A stretch of 64,000 nucleotides of DNA from Sphingomonadaceae bacterium. GTDB lineage: Bacteria; Pseudomonadota; Alphaproteobacteria; Sphingomonadales; Sphingomonadaceae. Position 1 is the stretch's first letter; the number at the start of each line of letters is the position of its first letter. The notes beneath the pieces were generated by a model. It saw nothing but the letters and a program-made list of their open reading frames with translations. It had not been told where the DNA came from and ran no database searches. Position numbers and translations under genes: made by a program. The DNA is taken from the NCBI GenBank assembly GCA_024236195.1, contig JACKKZ010000008.1, positions 11,027 to 75,026 on the forward strand. The letters are read 5' to 3'. This document shows positions 17,904 through 25,174 of this stretch, piece by piece.

Positions 17904-18339
17904 CCAGTTCGCTCCAGCCATCCGCACTGTCGGGTTGGGTTTCCAACGCCACCGCGCCTTCGGGGATCACGATCCAGGGCTGTTTGCTGCGCGTCCAGAC
18001 ATGGATGTCGGGCGTGATGGTGGAATTGTGGTCGAAAGTCCCCGCACGGATGATCGCGATGCCGGGCCGCAGATCGTTTGTGCCATAAATCCGGCTATGG
18101 CATTTGGGGCAGTTATAGAGCCGCGCCCGCGCCCCGCTTGGCTGGGTGAAGCCACCCTCGGCCATTTCGCCACTCACCTCGAAATCCTCAAGCCGCACCG
18201 TTTGCTGGAGCGCGAAGGATGATCCGCTGCGCATCTGGCAGTCAGTGCAATGGCAGGCATTGGACTTGAAGCGCACACCCGGCCGCCAGACATAACGCAC
18301 AGCGCCGCAGACGCAGCCGCCGGGATATTCCTCGCTCAT
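17884..18339 (-). CDS. GFA/CENP-V domain protein (second copy in window)
   Basis: 151 residues. Zinc-binding cysteines occur as CVCGAVRY near the N-terminus, ACHCTDCQMRSGS, and YNCPKCHSRIYG. It is only distantly similar to the GFA protein at 13675, so not a recent duplicate. ATG 18339 overlaps the stop of the isomerase-like gene (ATGA), making this the last gene of a four-gene overlapping operon that begins with an antitoxin-toxin pair. The enzyme activity is unknown. Confidence 0.85.
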   Translation of the reverse strand: MSEEYPGGCVCGAVRYVWRPGVRFKSNACHCTDCQMRSGSSFALQQTVRLEDFEVSGEMAEGGFTQPSGARARLYNCPKCHSRIYGTNDLRPGIAIIRAGTFDHNSTITPDIHVWTRSKQPWIVIPEGAVALETQPDSADGWSELVSASSS

Positions 18340-18995
18340 TTCGCCGCCAGTCCCGTCTGCTCCATCCGCCATTTGGCCAGCTCGATCCGGTCTTGCCCGA
18401 AGAAGGGTTCGCCTTCGAACACCAGCGTCGGCACGCCCCAATGGCCCGCATCTTCCAGCGCTTGCTGGTTAGCAGCGATTTCAGCGTCAAGCGCCTCTGG
18501 CTCCGCAGCGACCTCCGCATCCAGTTCTGCGAGGTCCAGCCCGGCCCGCTCGGCGGCCCCCGCAAGGTGGTCGCCCTCATGCCAGTTCTCTGCCCCGCCC
18601 CAGATCAGTGCGGCGGCCTCATGGGCGAAGACAAGCGCAGAGCCCTCCCCCGCATCGCGCCGCGCGGCTGCCTGCCCCAACCGAGTGATACGGCGGATAT
18701 AGGGCTGTTCAGAGGCAATCACGCGCGTCGCAATATCCTGCACGATCGGGTCAGGACGCGGAAAGCCCATCGGCACCTGAAGGAATTGCGCCAGCCGCAT
18801 GACATCCATCAGCACATAGCGCATCCAGTTTGGATGGTTCCGCTCGAAGAAATCCGGCTGCCGGATCGCCAGCGGATAGACCGGCCTCAGCGCAATATGC
18901 AGGTCATGCGCCTCCGCCAGCGCGCGGTATCGCCCGATCGCAAGGTAGCTATAGGGCGAACGGAAGCTGAAATAGAGGTCTGCGGTCAGAGTCAT
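18336..18995 (-). CDS. DsbA-fold protein, 2-hydroxychromene-2-carboxylate isomerase family
   Basis: 219 residues. SFRSPYSYLAIGR at the N-terminus replaces the CXXC of DsbA with the Ser-Pro-Tyr-Ser motif of HCCA isomerase and kappa-class glutathione transferase, and GVPTLVFEGEPFFGQDR near the C-terminus is the family cis-Pro and closing segment. Such enzymes use glutathione to isomerise aromatic-ring products, but many members have other, unknown roles. The ATG at 18995 overlaps the toxin stop (ATGA). There are no other aromatic-degradation genes around, so the substrate is open. Confidence 0.82.
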   Translation of the reverse strand: MTLTADLYFSFRSPYSYLAIGRYRALAEAHDLHIALRPVYPLAIRQPDFFERNHPNWMRYVLMDVMRLAQFLQVPMGFPRPDPIVQDIATRVIASEQPYIRRITRLGQAAARRDAGEGSALVFAHEAAALIWGGAENWHEGDHLAGAAERAGLDLAELDAEVAAEPEALDAEIAANQQALEDAGHWGVPTLVFEGEPFFGQDRIELAKWRMEQTGLAAK

Positions 18996-19405
18996 GGGTA
19001 AAGTTCCGCCAAGGTCACGCAATGCTGCACATAGGCAGTGCCTGCCAGTTTGCGCAGCAGCCGCTGATCGGCAGTCACCAATCGCACAGCTTCCCGTTCG
19101 CAATGGGCAAGGTAGATGCAGTCATAAACCGGATGATCGAGCTTTCCGGCAATCTCCAGCGCCCTTTCGACCACCTCCTGATCAGGCAGGTAACGCTCAA
19201 TCCGCACGTCAAGGGTCGCGATGCACGCAAGCATTTGCTCCTGCGTAATCACTCCTCTGGACGTGGCTTTCCACAGGCCATTGGCCAGTTCCGATACGAA
19301 CAGCGTGGGCGCAATCAAGTCATGTTCGAGTGACAGACGTTCCGCGAGACCCGCGTCGACCTCGCCAATAAACCATTTCAGGCCGACGCTCGCATCGACG
19401 ATCAT
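18992..19405 (-). CDS. vapC: PIN-domain toxin (VapC/FitB type)
   Basis: 137 residues. The four acidic residues of a PIN ribonuclease are visible: MIVDASVGLKWF (first Asp), SELANGLWK (Glu), YDCIYLAHC (Asp) and TADQRLL (last Asp). PIN toxins cleave RNA and are held inactive by the partner antitoxin. ATG 19405 overlaps the antitoxin stop by one base (TGATG); a GTG one codon upstream is the alternative. The following isomerase-like gene starts inside its stop codon, so toxin and enzyme are co-translated, which is unusual for a toxin-antitoxin pair. Confidence 0.9.
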   Translation of the reverse strand: MIVDASVGLKWFIGEVDAGLAERLSLEHDLIAPTLFVSELANGLWKATSRGVITQEQMLACIATLDVRIERYLPDQEVVERALEIAGKLDHPVYDCIYLAHCEREAVRLVTADQRLLRKLAGTAYVQHCVTLAELYP

Positions 19406-19644
19406 CACCGGCTGTCACGATCCTCGCGGATCAGTTCCCAGCCTTCGCAGCCCAGCAGCTCGGGCTTGCTGGCAGACCGAATGCGGGCAGCGATTTCCAG
19501 CGCCGCGCGTTTGCGCTCTGCCTTTACCGCAGCGCTCAATTCCGCATGCAATTCCGCCTGGAGTGAACGACCATTGGCGTCGGCGCGCTTCTTCCAGGCG
19601 GCAATTACATCTTCATCAAGATTGCGAATGAGAATATTGCCCAT
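19405..19644 (-). CDS. Ribbon-helix-helix antitoxin (FitA/Arc type)
   Basis: 79 residues. MGNILIRNLDEDVIAAWKKRA is a beta-strand followed by helix with the spacing of an Arc/FitA ribbon-helix-helix, and NGRSLQAELHAEL is the second helix that marks FitA-like antitoxins. The C-terminal half (ASKPELLGCEGWELIREDR) is likely the toxin-binding tail. A perfect palindrome lies seven bases upstream of the ATG. No clear Shine-Dalgarno was seen. It precedes the PIN toxin with a one-base overlap and lies directly downstream of asd. Confidence 0.88.
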   Translation of the reverse strand: MGNILIRNLDEDVIAAWKKRADANGRSLQAELHAELSAAVKAERKRAALEIAARIRSASKPELLGCEGWELIREDRDSR

Positions 19645-19651
19645 GCGACGC

Positions 19652-19672
19652 GTGATAGCATCATGCTATCAC
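19652..19672. promoter_or_regulatory. Inverted-repeat operator of the FitA-like antitoxin
   Basis: Perfect 9-bp arms GTGATAGCA and TGCTATCAC are separated by three bases (TCA), starting seven bases upstream of the antitoxin ATG and eight bases past the asd stop. The 8-mer TGCTATCA/TGATAGCA is, as I recall, the half-site of gonococcal FitAB, there in the opposite relative order with a longer spacer. It is very probably the autoregulatory site of this toxin-antitoxin operon. Confidence 0.75.
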
Positions 19673-19680
19673 AAAGGCAA

Positions 19681-20706
19681 TCACCCCTTCTTGAGGTGAC
19701 GCTGGCCGAGCAGTTCCGCAATCTGCACCGCGTTAAGCGCCGCGCCCTTGCGGAGGTTGTCGGAAACGCACCACAGCGTCAGGCCGTTGTCCACGGTCGG
19801 GTCTTCGCGCACGCGGCTGATATAGGTGGCACCATCGCCTGCGCATTCCACGGGGGTGACGTAACCGCCATCTTCGCGCTTATCGACCAGCATGATGCCC
19901 GGGGCTTCGCGCAGGATGTCCTGCGCTTCGGCCGCGCTGATCTCACGCTCGAATTCGATGTTCACCGCTTCGGAGTGGCCCACGAACACCGGCACGCGCA
20001 CGCAGGTGGCGTTCATCTTGACCTTGGGATCGAGGATCTTCTTGGTCTCGACCACCATCTTCCACTCTTCCTTGGTGGAACCATCATCCATGAAGACGTC
20101 AATATGCGGGATCACGTTGAAGGCGATCTGCTTGGTGAACTTGGCCGGCTCAACCGGGTCGCCGACGAAAATCGCGCGGCTCTGTTCGAACAGCTCGTCC
20201 ATGCCCGCCTTGCCCGCGCCGGAAACCGACTGGTAGGTGGAGACGACCACGCGCTTGATCCCGGCGGCATCGTGCAGCGGCTTCAATGCCACAACCAGCT
20301 GCGCGGTCGAGCAGTTGGGGTTCGCGATGATCCCCTTCTTCTTGTAATCGTCAATCGCGTCCGGGTTCACTTCGGGCACGATCAGCGGCACGTCCGGATC
20401 CATCCGCCAATAGGAGCTATTGTCGATCACGACGCAGCCCTGCGCTGCCGCTTTGGGCGCATATTCCCTGGCCGGGCCGCCGCCTGCGCTGAACAGGGCG
20501 ATATCATAGCCGGTGAAGTCGAAATGCTCGATATTCTTGCACTTCAGCATCTTGCCGGTGTCGCCGAATTCGACTTCCGAACCCGTCGAGCGTGGCGAAG
20601 CCACTGCTGTGACTTCGTCACAAGGGAATTCGCGCTCGGCAAGAATTGCCATCATTTCGCGTCCGACATTGCCGGTCGCCCCGACAACTGCCACCCGGTA
20701 ACCCAT
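19681..20706 (-). CDS. asd: Aspartate-semialdehyde dehydrogenase
   Basis: 341 residues. It reduces aspartyl-4-phosphate to aspartate semialdehyde, the branch point to lysine/diaminopimelate, threonine and methionine. NADP-binding VVGATGNVGREM is at the N-terminus, active-site Cys132 is in NPNCST, and SGAGKAGMDEL follows. Length and motifs match the class of proteobacterial and Gram-positive enzymes. It appears to be a single gene with its own 75-base upstream region, followed immediately by the toxin-antitoxin operon. Confidence 0.95.
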   Translation of the reverse strand: MGYRVAVVGATGNVGREMMAILAEREFPCDEVTAVASPRSTGSEVEFGDTGKMLKCKNIEHFDFTGYDIALFSAGGGPAREYAPKAAAQGCVVIDNSSYWRMDPDVPLIVPEVNPDAIDDYKKKGIIANPNCSTAQLVVALKPLHDAAGIKRVVVSTYQSVSGAGKAGMDELFEQSRAIFVGDPVEPAKFTKQIAFNVIPHIDVFMDDGSTKEEWKMVVETKKILDPKVKMNATCVRVPVFVGHSEAVNIEFEREISAAEAQDILREAPGIMLVDKREDGGYVTPVECAGDGATYISRVREDPTVDNGLTLWCVSDNLRKGAALNAVQIAELLGQRHLKKG

Positions 20707-20781
20707 TAGAATATCCTTTCAACAAACGCATTGTGCGCTGCAAAAAACGCCCGTTAGACGCCTATTTCCCGCAACGCAATG

Positions 20782-21990
20782 TTACACAAACCCCAATAGG
20801 TAGAGCAGGAGCATTGCCGCCCCGGCAAACGAACCTGCCAGCCCGGCCAGCGCGATCCAGCGCTTGCCCGCCTTGCGGTGGATTGCCAGCCAGTTGACCA
20901 GCGCAAAGACGAGCAGGAAGACCAGGCTCGCCCCTTCCACCAGCACGGCGATATCGCCCAGCAGTACCAGCACGATAGCGGTGCCGGAGATCACCAGCGT
21001 GCCGAACCACGGCACGTTGCGCTCGTCCCGACTGGCGAAGAGTTTGGGAAGTTCGCCATCCTGCGCGGCACTTTCGGCCAGACGCGCGGTGGCGAACACC
21101 GTCGCATTAATGGCAGAACCTGCAGAGAAGGTGGCGGCGATGGAAACGGCGATAAAGCCTGACAACCCCAGTGCTTCTCGCCCGGCCAGCGCCAGCGCGA
21201 CTTCCTCTTGCTCCACAATCGCAGGCGCCCCGGCAAGCATGGTCGCCCCCACGGCAACGAGGATATAGGTCACCATGGTGACAAGGATCGCGGCGGGCAT
21301 GGCCACAGCAATGGTGCGCGGGGCATCGCGCATCTCGTCATAGTCGTAGCTGAGCAGCTGGAAGCCTTCATAGGCCATGAAGACCACGCCCATCCCCACC
21401 AGCGCGGCCCCGAAACCAAACGGCTGGCCAGGATGGAGCACCAGTTGCTGCGGGTCCCAATGCCACAGGCCAAGGCTGGCAAGGCCCAACAGGATCACCA
21501 GCTTGCCCCAGACTGCGACCTTTTCCAGCAAAGTCGCCTCTGCCGCACCCATCAGATTGACGGCTGCCAGCACGATAATCGCGCCAATAGCAGCGGCCAG
21601 CTTCACCCATTCAGGCGCATGGAAAACATTCGCGGCATAGGCGCCAAAGGTCACCGCATAGACCGAGACGGTCAGGATGTAGCCGATAATCAGCACCCAC
21701 ACGACGATCCGGGCCATCCGGTTCCAGCCCAGATCACGCAGATAGGCGTAGGAACCGCCCGGTTTGTCAATCTGGCGGGTTAGCGCGGAATAGGAATGGC
21801 CTGAGGCCAGCGCCACCAGCCCGCCGAGCAGGAAACTGAACCAGGTCCAGTGCCCGGCCACAGTGATGACCACCCCAAGCGTCGAGAAAATTCCCCCGCC
21901 GATCATCCCGCCCACAGCCATTGCCCAAGCGCCGCCGGGACCAAGGGCCCGGCGCGGCTGCGCGGCTGTCTGTTGTGCTGGCTGGTTCAT
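20782..21990 (-). CDS. APC-family amino-acid permease
   Basis: 402 residues with about eleven to twelve hydrophobic spans. The first span has GPGGAWAMAVGGMIGGGIF, the conserved glycine-rich stretch of amino acid/polyamine/organocation transporters, and later FMAYEGFQLLSYDYDEMRDAP matches the sixth-helix and loop block. Substrate specificity cannot be read from sequence. ATG 21990 is preferred over a TTG at 22008. It is separated from the rplS operon upstream by a strong terminator. Confidence 0.87.
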   Translation of the reverse strand: MNQPAQQTAAQPRRALGPGGAWAMAVGGMIGGGIFSTLGVVITVAGHWTWFSFLLGGLVALASGHSYSALTRQIDKPGGSYAYLRDLGWNRMARIVVWVLIIGYILTVSVYAVTFGAYAANVFHAPEWVKLAAAIGAIIVLAAVNLMGAAEATLLEKVAVWGKLVILLGLASLGLWHWDPQQLVLHPGQPFGFGAALVGMGVVFMAYEGFQLLSYDYDEMRDAPRTIAVAMPAAILVTMVTYILVAVGATMLAGAPAIVEQEEVALALAGREALGLSGFIAVSIAATFSAGSAINATVFATARLAESAAQDGELPKLFASRDERNVPWFGTLVISGTAIVLVLLGDIAVLVEGASLVFLLVFALVNWLAIHRKAGKRWIALAGLAGSFAGAAMLLLYLLGFV

Positions 21991-22024
21991 GATCGCTGTC
22001 GTCGTCAATCTGCGTCACGCAAAG

Positions 22025-22060
22025 GAAAAGGGCGCCCCGGCTGTTGCCAGAGCGCCCTTT
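22025..22060 (-). terminator. Rho-independent terminator of the rpsP-rplS operon
   Basis: Perfect 10-bp arms AAAAGGGCGC/GCGCCCTTTT enclose a 16-base loop, 31 bases after the rplS stop. Read on the minus strand it ends in CCCTTTTCCTTT. The stem is symmetrical, so it could also stop plus-strand transcription. Confidence 0.8.
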
Positions 22061-22091
22061 TGGAAACTTGCGTTTCGCGAGGAACTGAAAC

Positions 22092-22460
22092 TCAGTTCGC
22101 GCCCTGGGTGTCGCGGCGTTCCGCAATACGCGCACGTTTACCGGTGCGACCACGCAGGTAGTAGAGCTTCGCACGACGCACGACGCCGCGGCGGACCACG
22201 GTGATGCTGTCAACGATCGGCGAGTAGAGCGGGAACACGCGTTCCACGCCTTCGCCGAAGCTCATCTTGCGAACGGTGAAGTTGCTGTTGATGCTGCGGT
22301 TGGAACGCGCAATCACAACGCCTTCGAAGTTCTGAATACGCTCACGCGTACCTTCGATAACTTTCACGCCCACGCGCACAGTGTCGCCGGCACGGAATTC
22401 AGGGATGTCCTTGCCAGCCTTGGCAATTTCTTCCGCTTCGATCTGCTGGATCAGATTCAC
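22092..22460 (-). CDS. rplS: 50S ribosomal protein L19
   Basis: 122 residues. It starts with the family NLIQQIEAEEI and contains FRAGDTVRVGVKVIEGTRERIQNFEG (landmarks only), RSNRSINSNFTVRK and YYLRGRTGKRARI. L19 sits at the 30S-50S interface. It starts at GTG 22460, overlapping the trmD stop (GTGA), with AAGGA about ten bases upstream; the open frame continues upstream only by chance. It is last gene of the ffh-rpsP-rimM-trmD-rplS cluster. Confidence 0.96.
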   Translation of the reverse strand: MNLIQQIEAEEIAKAGKDIPEFRAGDTVRVGVKVIEGTRERIQNFEGVVIARSNRSINSNFTVRKMSFGEGVERVFPLYSPIVDSITVVRRGVVRRAKLYYLRGRTGKRARIAERRDTQGAN

Positions 22461-23317
22461 TGGTCCAAGTCCTTCTTCTTTCGCCGCGCGCCAGAGGCAG
22501 ACTGGTCCCGAACACCGATATGGCGTTCCCAAAGGTCCGGCCTGCGTAACCGAGTATCGTCTTCGCTCCTTGCCTTGCGCCAAGCAGCGATTTTCGCATG
22601 ATCCCCCGATCGCAGCACTTCAGGGATCGTGCGCCCTTCCCATTCCTGAGGTCGGGTATATTGAGGGTACTCCAGCAATCCTTCTTCAAAGGATTCCTCG
22701 GTACCGCTCGAAGCCGCGCCCATTACGCCGGGAAGCAGGCGAATGCAAGCGTCAAGAATCATCAGCGCGGCAGGTTCCCCGCCAGACAGGACGATGTCCC
22801 CCACGCTGACCTCTTCAATGGGCCGCGCGTCAAAAATCCGCTCGTCAAATCCCTCGAAGCGCCCACACAGGATAATCACCCCCGGCCCCGCCGCCAGCTC
22901 CCGAATGCGCGCCTGCGTGATGGGTTTGCCACGCGGAGTCATGGCGAGGATGGGGCGAGGCAATAGCCCCTCCCCTTCAGGGGAGGGGTTGGGGTGGGGA
23001 TTGTCGGGCGAGTGCTGTGCTTGAGCGACAGCCCCCACCCCCTCCGCTCCTGCGGTGCTCCTCCCCCTCCCCTGAAGGAGAGGGGGTGTTAGTGAATCCA
23101 AAGCCGCCGCCAGCACATCCGCCTTGAGCACCATCCCAGCCCCGCCGCCGGCCGGCGTGTCGTCCACCGTGCGGTGCTTGTCCGTGGCAAAATCGCGGAT
23201 CTGGACAGTCTCGCAAGACCAGTCCCCCCGCTCCAGCGCGCGGCCAGCAAGCGAAATGCCGAGCGGTCCGGGAAACATCTCGGGATAGAGAGTGAGAATG
23301 GTGGCGGCGAAGGTCAT
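22457..23317 (-). CDS. trmD: tRNA (guanine-N1)-methyltransferase TrmD with an in-frame repeat insertion
   Basis: 286 residues, about 40 more than usual. TrmD methylates G37 next to the anticodon to prevent frameshifting, using a trefoil-knot SAM site. The N-terminal ILTLYPEMFPGPLGIS, knot segment LCGRFEGFDERI, SVGDIVLSGGEPAA and C-terminal LEYPQYTRP are intact. The extra part is residues about 78-119, between DVLAAALDS and PILAMTPRGKP. It is encoded by a palindromic repeat (see 22961-23090) and contains PHPNPSPEGEG. That spot is a surface loop next to the cofactor region in this family (inference). The gene overlaps both neighbours by ATGA/GTGA. Confidence 0.95.
   Translation of the reverse strand: MTFAATILTLYPEMFPGPLGISLAGRALERGDWSCETVQIRDFATDKHRTVDDTPAGGGAGMVLKADVLAAALDSLTPPLLQGRGRSTAGAEGVGAVAQAQHSPDNPHPNPSPEGEGLLPRPILAMTPRGKPITQARIRELAAGPGVIILCGRFEGFDERIFDARPIEEVSVGDIVLSGGEPAALMILDACIRLLPGVMGAASSGTEESFEEGLLEYPQYTRPQEWEGRTIPEVLRSGDHAKIAAWRKARSEDDTRLRRPDLWERHIGVRDQSASGARRKKKDLDQ
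22961..23090. repeat. Palindromic repeat family A, copy 1, inside trmD
   Basis: A GC-rich element of about 130 bp. One end is the self-complementary CCCCTCCCCTTCAGGGGAGG, the other end CCCCCTCCCCTGAAGGAGAG, with GGGGTGGGG and CCCCCACCCC just inside. A second copy is at 54619. Here the length keeps the trmD frame open with no stop, adding about 42 residues. Confidence 0.85.
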
Positions 23318-23625
23318 TTTCTAGCGACAAATTTCAGGAATAGCCAAGAGACTATTGCCCCATAAACAAAGGCTAGCCCAGCCGTCCAATACAAGTCTGG
23401 CCACGCATACATTATGCAAACGGTATTACCTTTCGACATCATGCAGGGGTTGAGCGATCCAGTGCGAATTACCGCATAACCAATCCGGAGCATCCAAGGC
23501 AGGAGCATAACAAAGCCAGCCAATGCGACAATCCAGCGGAAGTGCTGCCCCCGCAACAGCCGGTTTGCTAGCCACGCAGCGAGGATGGGCAGCAAGGCAT
23601 AGAAAAGAAGAAAAGCAATAATCAT
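23314..23625 (-). CDS. Small membrane protein of unknown function
   Basis: 103 residues with three hydrophobic segments (about 1-20, 26-48 and 75-97). A short loop containing Cys (NPCMMSKGNTVCIMYAWP) may form a disulfide outside the membrane. No family was recognised. It starts at ATG 23625, 16 bases after the vapC stop, and its stop overlaps the trmD ATG (ATGA), so it is translated just before trmD. It is one of several orphan membrane genes fused by overlap into conserved operons here. Confidence 0.65.
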   Translation of the reverse strand: MIIAFLLFYALLPILAAWLANRLLRGQHFRWIVALAGFVMLLPWMLRIGYAVIRTGSLNPCMMSKGNTVCIMYAWPDLYWTAGLAFVYGAIVSWLFLKFVARK

Positions 23626-23641
23626 AGATGCCCCAGATCCA

Positions 23642-24025
23642 TCACACCGTCCAATTCTCAACCGTCAGCCCCGGCACATCGGCAAAATCAGCTTCATTAT
23701 TCGTCACCAGCACCAGCCCCAGTGCCAGCGCATGGGCGGCGATCAGGTGGTCAAAGCGATGCCGATGGAAGGGAACCTTTGCGACCGCATCCGCTGCGTT
23801 TCGATCAAACTCCAGCACCGGCACAATCCGGAAGAAACGCTCAACCAGCTCCAGCGATTTCCTATCAGCCGGATCAAGTCCCCGGATCAATTCCGCATAG
23901 CATATCGCAGAAGTCACCACGGCACCCGGCACGCACGCTTCCACACGCTTACGCGCCCTGTCGGACAGTCCTTCGAGCAGATAAATGCAGATATTTGTGT
24001 CCAGTAAGGCTTGTGGTTCAGTCAC
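23642..24025 (-). CDS. vapC: PIN-domain toxin VapC (second TA pair)
   Basis: 127 residues. The canonical VapC N-terminus LLDTNICIYLLEG gives the first Asp, CYAELIRGL the Glu, FDHLIAAHALALG the third acidic residue and VTNNEADF the last. VapC ribonucleases cut initiator tRNA or rRNA loops in several bacteria (family knowledge). Its start overlaps the antitoxin gene by eight bases. It is not closely related to the PIN toxin at 18992. The pair lies inside the rimM-trmD interval of a ribosomal operon. Confidence 0.93.
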   Translation of the reverse strand: MTEPQALLDTNICIYLLEGLSDRARKRVEACVPGAVVTSAICYAELIRGLDPADRKSLELVERFFRIVPVLEFDRNAADAVAKVPFHRHRFDHLIAAHALALGLVLVTNNEADFADVPGLTVENWTV

Positions 24026-24293
24026 GCTGTTTCAGCCGCTCGCCTGTCCAGTCAAGCTTGCGCTCTTCCAGCATCCTGTCTGCCGACTGCAAGGGCTTCA
24101 ACCCTGCCCCGGCACCGTAAACGCCGGACAAGTCGATCAAGCGCTTTTCTGCCGGTTTTTCACGGATGCGCAATTCCCCTTCAACGCGTTCGACAACCCA
24201 GTCTTTTCCGGCCTCTACGCCCAATGCGGCCGGTATCCGGATCGCAACAGAGTTGCCGGACTTGAAGCTCCTGCAGTCATATTCCTTGCCCAT
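24018..24293 (-). CDS. vapB: AbrB/SpoVT-type antitoxin VapB
   Basis: 91 residues. CRSFKSGNSVAIRIPAALGV is the swapped-hairpin AbrB/MazE DNA-binding motif found in VapB antitoxins; the C-terminal half (SADRMLEERKLDWTGERLKQRD) is the toxin-binding arm. The ATG at 24293 follows GGAGG, which is itself part of a palindromic operator. It overlaps vapC by eight bases. It should neutralise VapC and repress its own promoter when bound to VapC. Confidence 0.9.
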   Translation of the reverse strand: MGKEYDCRSFKSGNSVAIRIPAALGVEAGKDWVVERVEGELRIREKPAEKRLIDLSGVYGAGAGLKPLQSADRMLEERKLDWTGERLKQRD

Positions 24294-24300
24294 CACGGCC

Positions 24301-24326
24301 TCCGTATATACGGATTGTATATACAA
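24301..24326. promoter_or_regulatory. Double palindromic operator of vapBC
   Basis: Two abutting perfect palindromes, TCCGTATATACGGA (24301-24314) and TTGTATATACAA (24315-24326), share the core GTATATAC with centres 13 bp apart, a little over one DNA turn. GTATATAC-like half-sites are typical of VapB autoregulation. The first palindrome overlaps the vapB Shine-Dalgarno GGAGG (minus strand), so bound protein would also cover the start region. Confidence 0.8.
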
Positions 24327-24349
24327 AAAGACTTCCCGAAAGGCAAGTG

Positions 24350-25174
24350 CTACCCCCCGCAACCACCGCAACCGCCGCCGCAGCCACCTCCTCCGTCGCC
24401 ACCACCATCGCTGCCGCAGCTACCGCTATCGCCGCCGGTGCTGCTCTGGCGCATCGTATGGAAGTCGGAAAAAGGGGTGCCCACCAGCACAGCGGTTCCG
24501 AACAGCGCGACAGCCGTTGCCGTCTCCTCACCGGTGGGCGCGCGGCGCAGGCGATCAGATTGGCTTTGCGCATATTTCACCGCTTCGATGCCGCCCTTGG
24601 TCGAGCGGTTCACATAGAAGAAGCGGACCAGCGCGATCAACGCGGTGATAATTAGCAGGATGGCGAGGAAGCCCACCGGCTTGTCACGCGACAGGCCGAT
24701 TTCCAGCTTCATATAGCCGAACACCATCAGCGCCAGATAGGGCAGCGTCTGGAAGATGCGCATCTGCCAGGCCGTGCCGCTCTCCATCATCTGCCCGCGA
24801 TCAATCAGGCGCTGCTCGATCGCTTCCGAATCCAGCGCAATGGCCTTGCCGATATCGCCAAAGGAAATCGGCGCGACGAGATTGGATACTGCGCGTTCGG
24901 CGCTGCTTTTGGCCACTTGCGCCTTGCCCGGTGCCATCCGGCGCTTATCGAGCATTTCCAGCCCGCCACGCGCCAGCAGTGAGGACGCTACGACCTCGGC
25001 ATGACGCTTTTTCCCGCCGGTAAGCACGGCCATTTCTTCGGGATCATCAATCCGCCGGGAATTGCCCTGCGGTCGCAGCCATGCCGGGATTGCAAAGCCT
25101 GCAGTGATCGCGCCGACAAGCAGGGCGACATAGAGCATCAGGAACGGGCCACCGGTCCAGTCAAAGGGATTCAT
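24350..25174 (-). CDS. TIGR04222-type membrane protein with Gly/Cys-rich C-terminal tail
   Basis: 274 residues. An N-terminal membrane segment (about 12-32), a central soluble region beginning EEMAVLTGGKKRHAEVV (an AVLxGGxxR motif typical of the TIGR04222 family), two more membrane spans (about 145-160 and 170-185), and a C-terminal tail ending in a run of Gly with five Cys (GGGCGGGCGGCGG). TIGR04222 proteins are uncharacterised. The ATG 25174 overlaps the upstream GRDP-like gene (ATGA). The function of the Cys-rich tail is unknown; it might bind metal or be modified. Confidence 0.75.
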   Translation of the reverse strand: MNPFDWTGGPFLMLYVALLVGAITAGFAIPAWLRPQGNSRRIDDPEEMAVLTGGKKRHAEVVASSLLARGGLEMLDKRRMAPGKAQVAKSSAERAVSNLVAPISFGDIGKAIALDSEAIEQRLIDRGQMMESGTAWQMRIFQTLPYLALMVFGYMKLEIGLSRDKPVGFLAILLIITALIALVRFFYVNRSTKGGIEAVKYAQSQSDRLRRAPTGEETATAVALFGTAVLVGTPFSDFHTMRQSSTGGDSGSCGSDGGGDGGGGCGGGCGGCGG

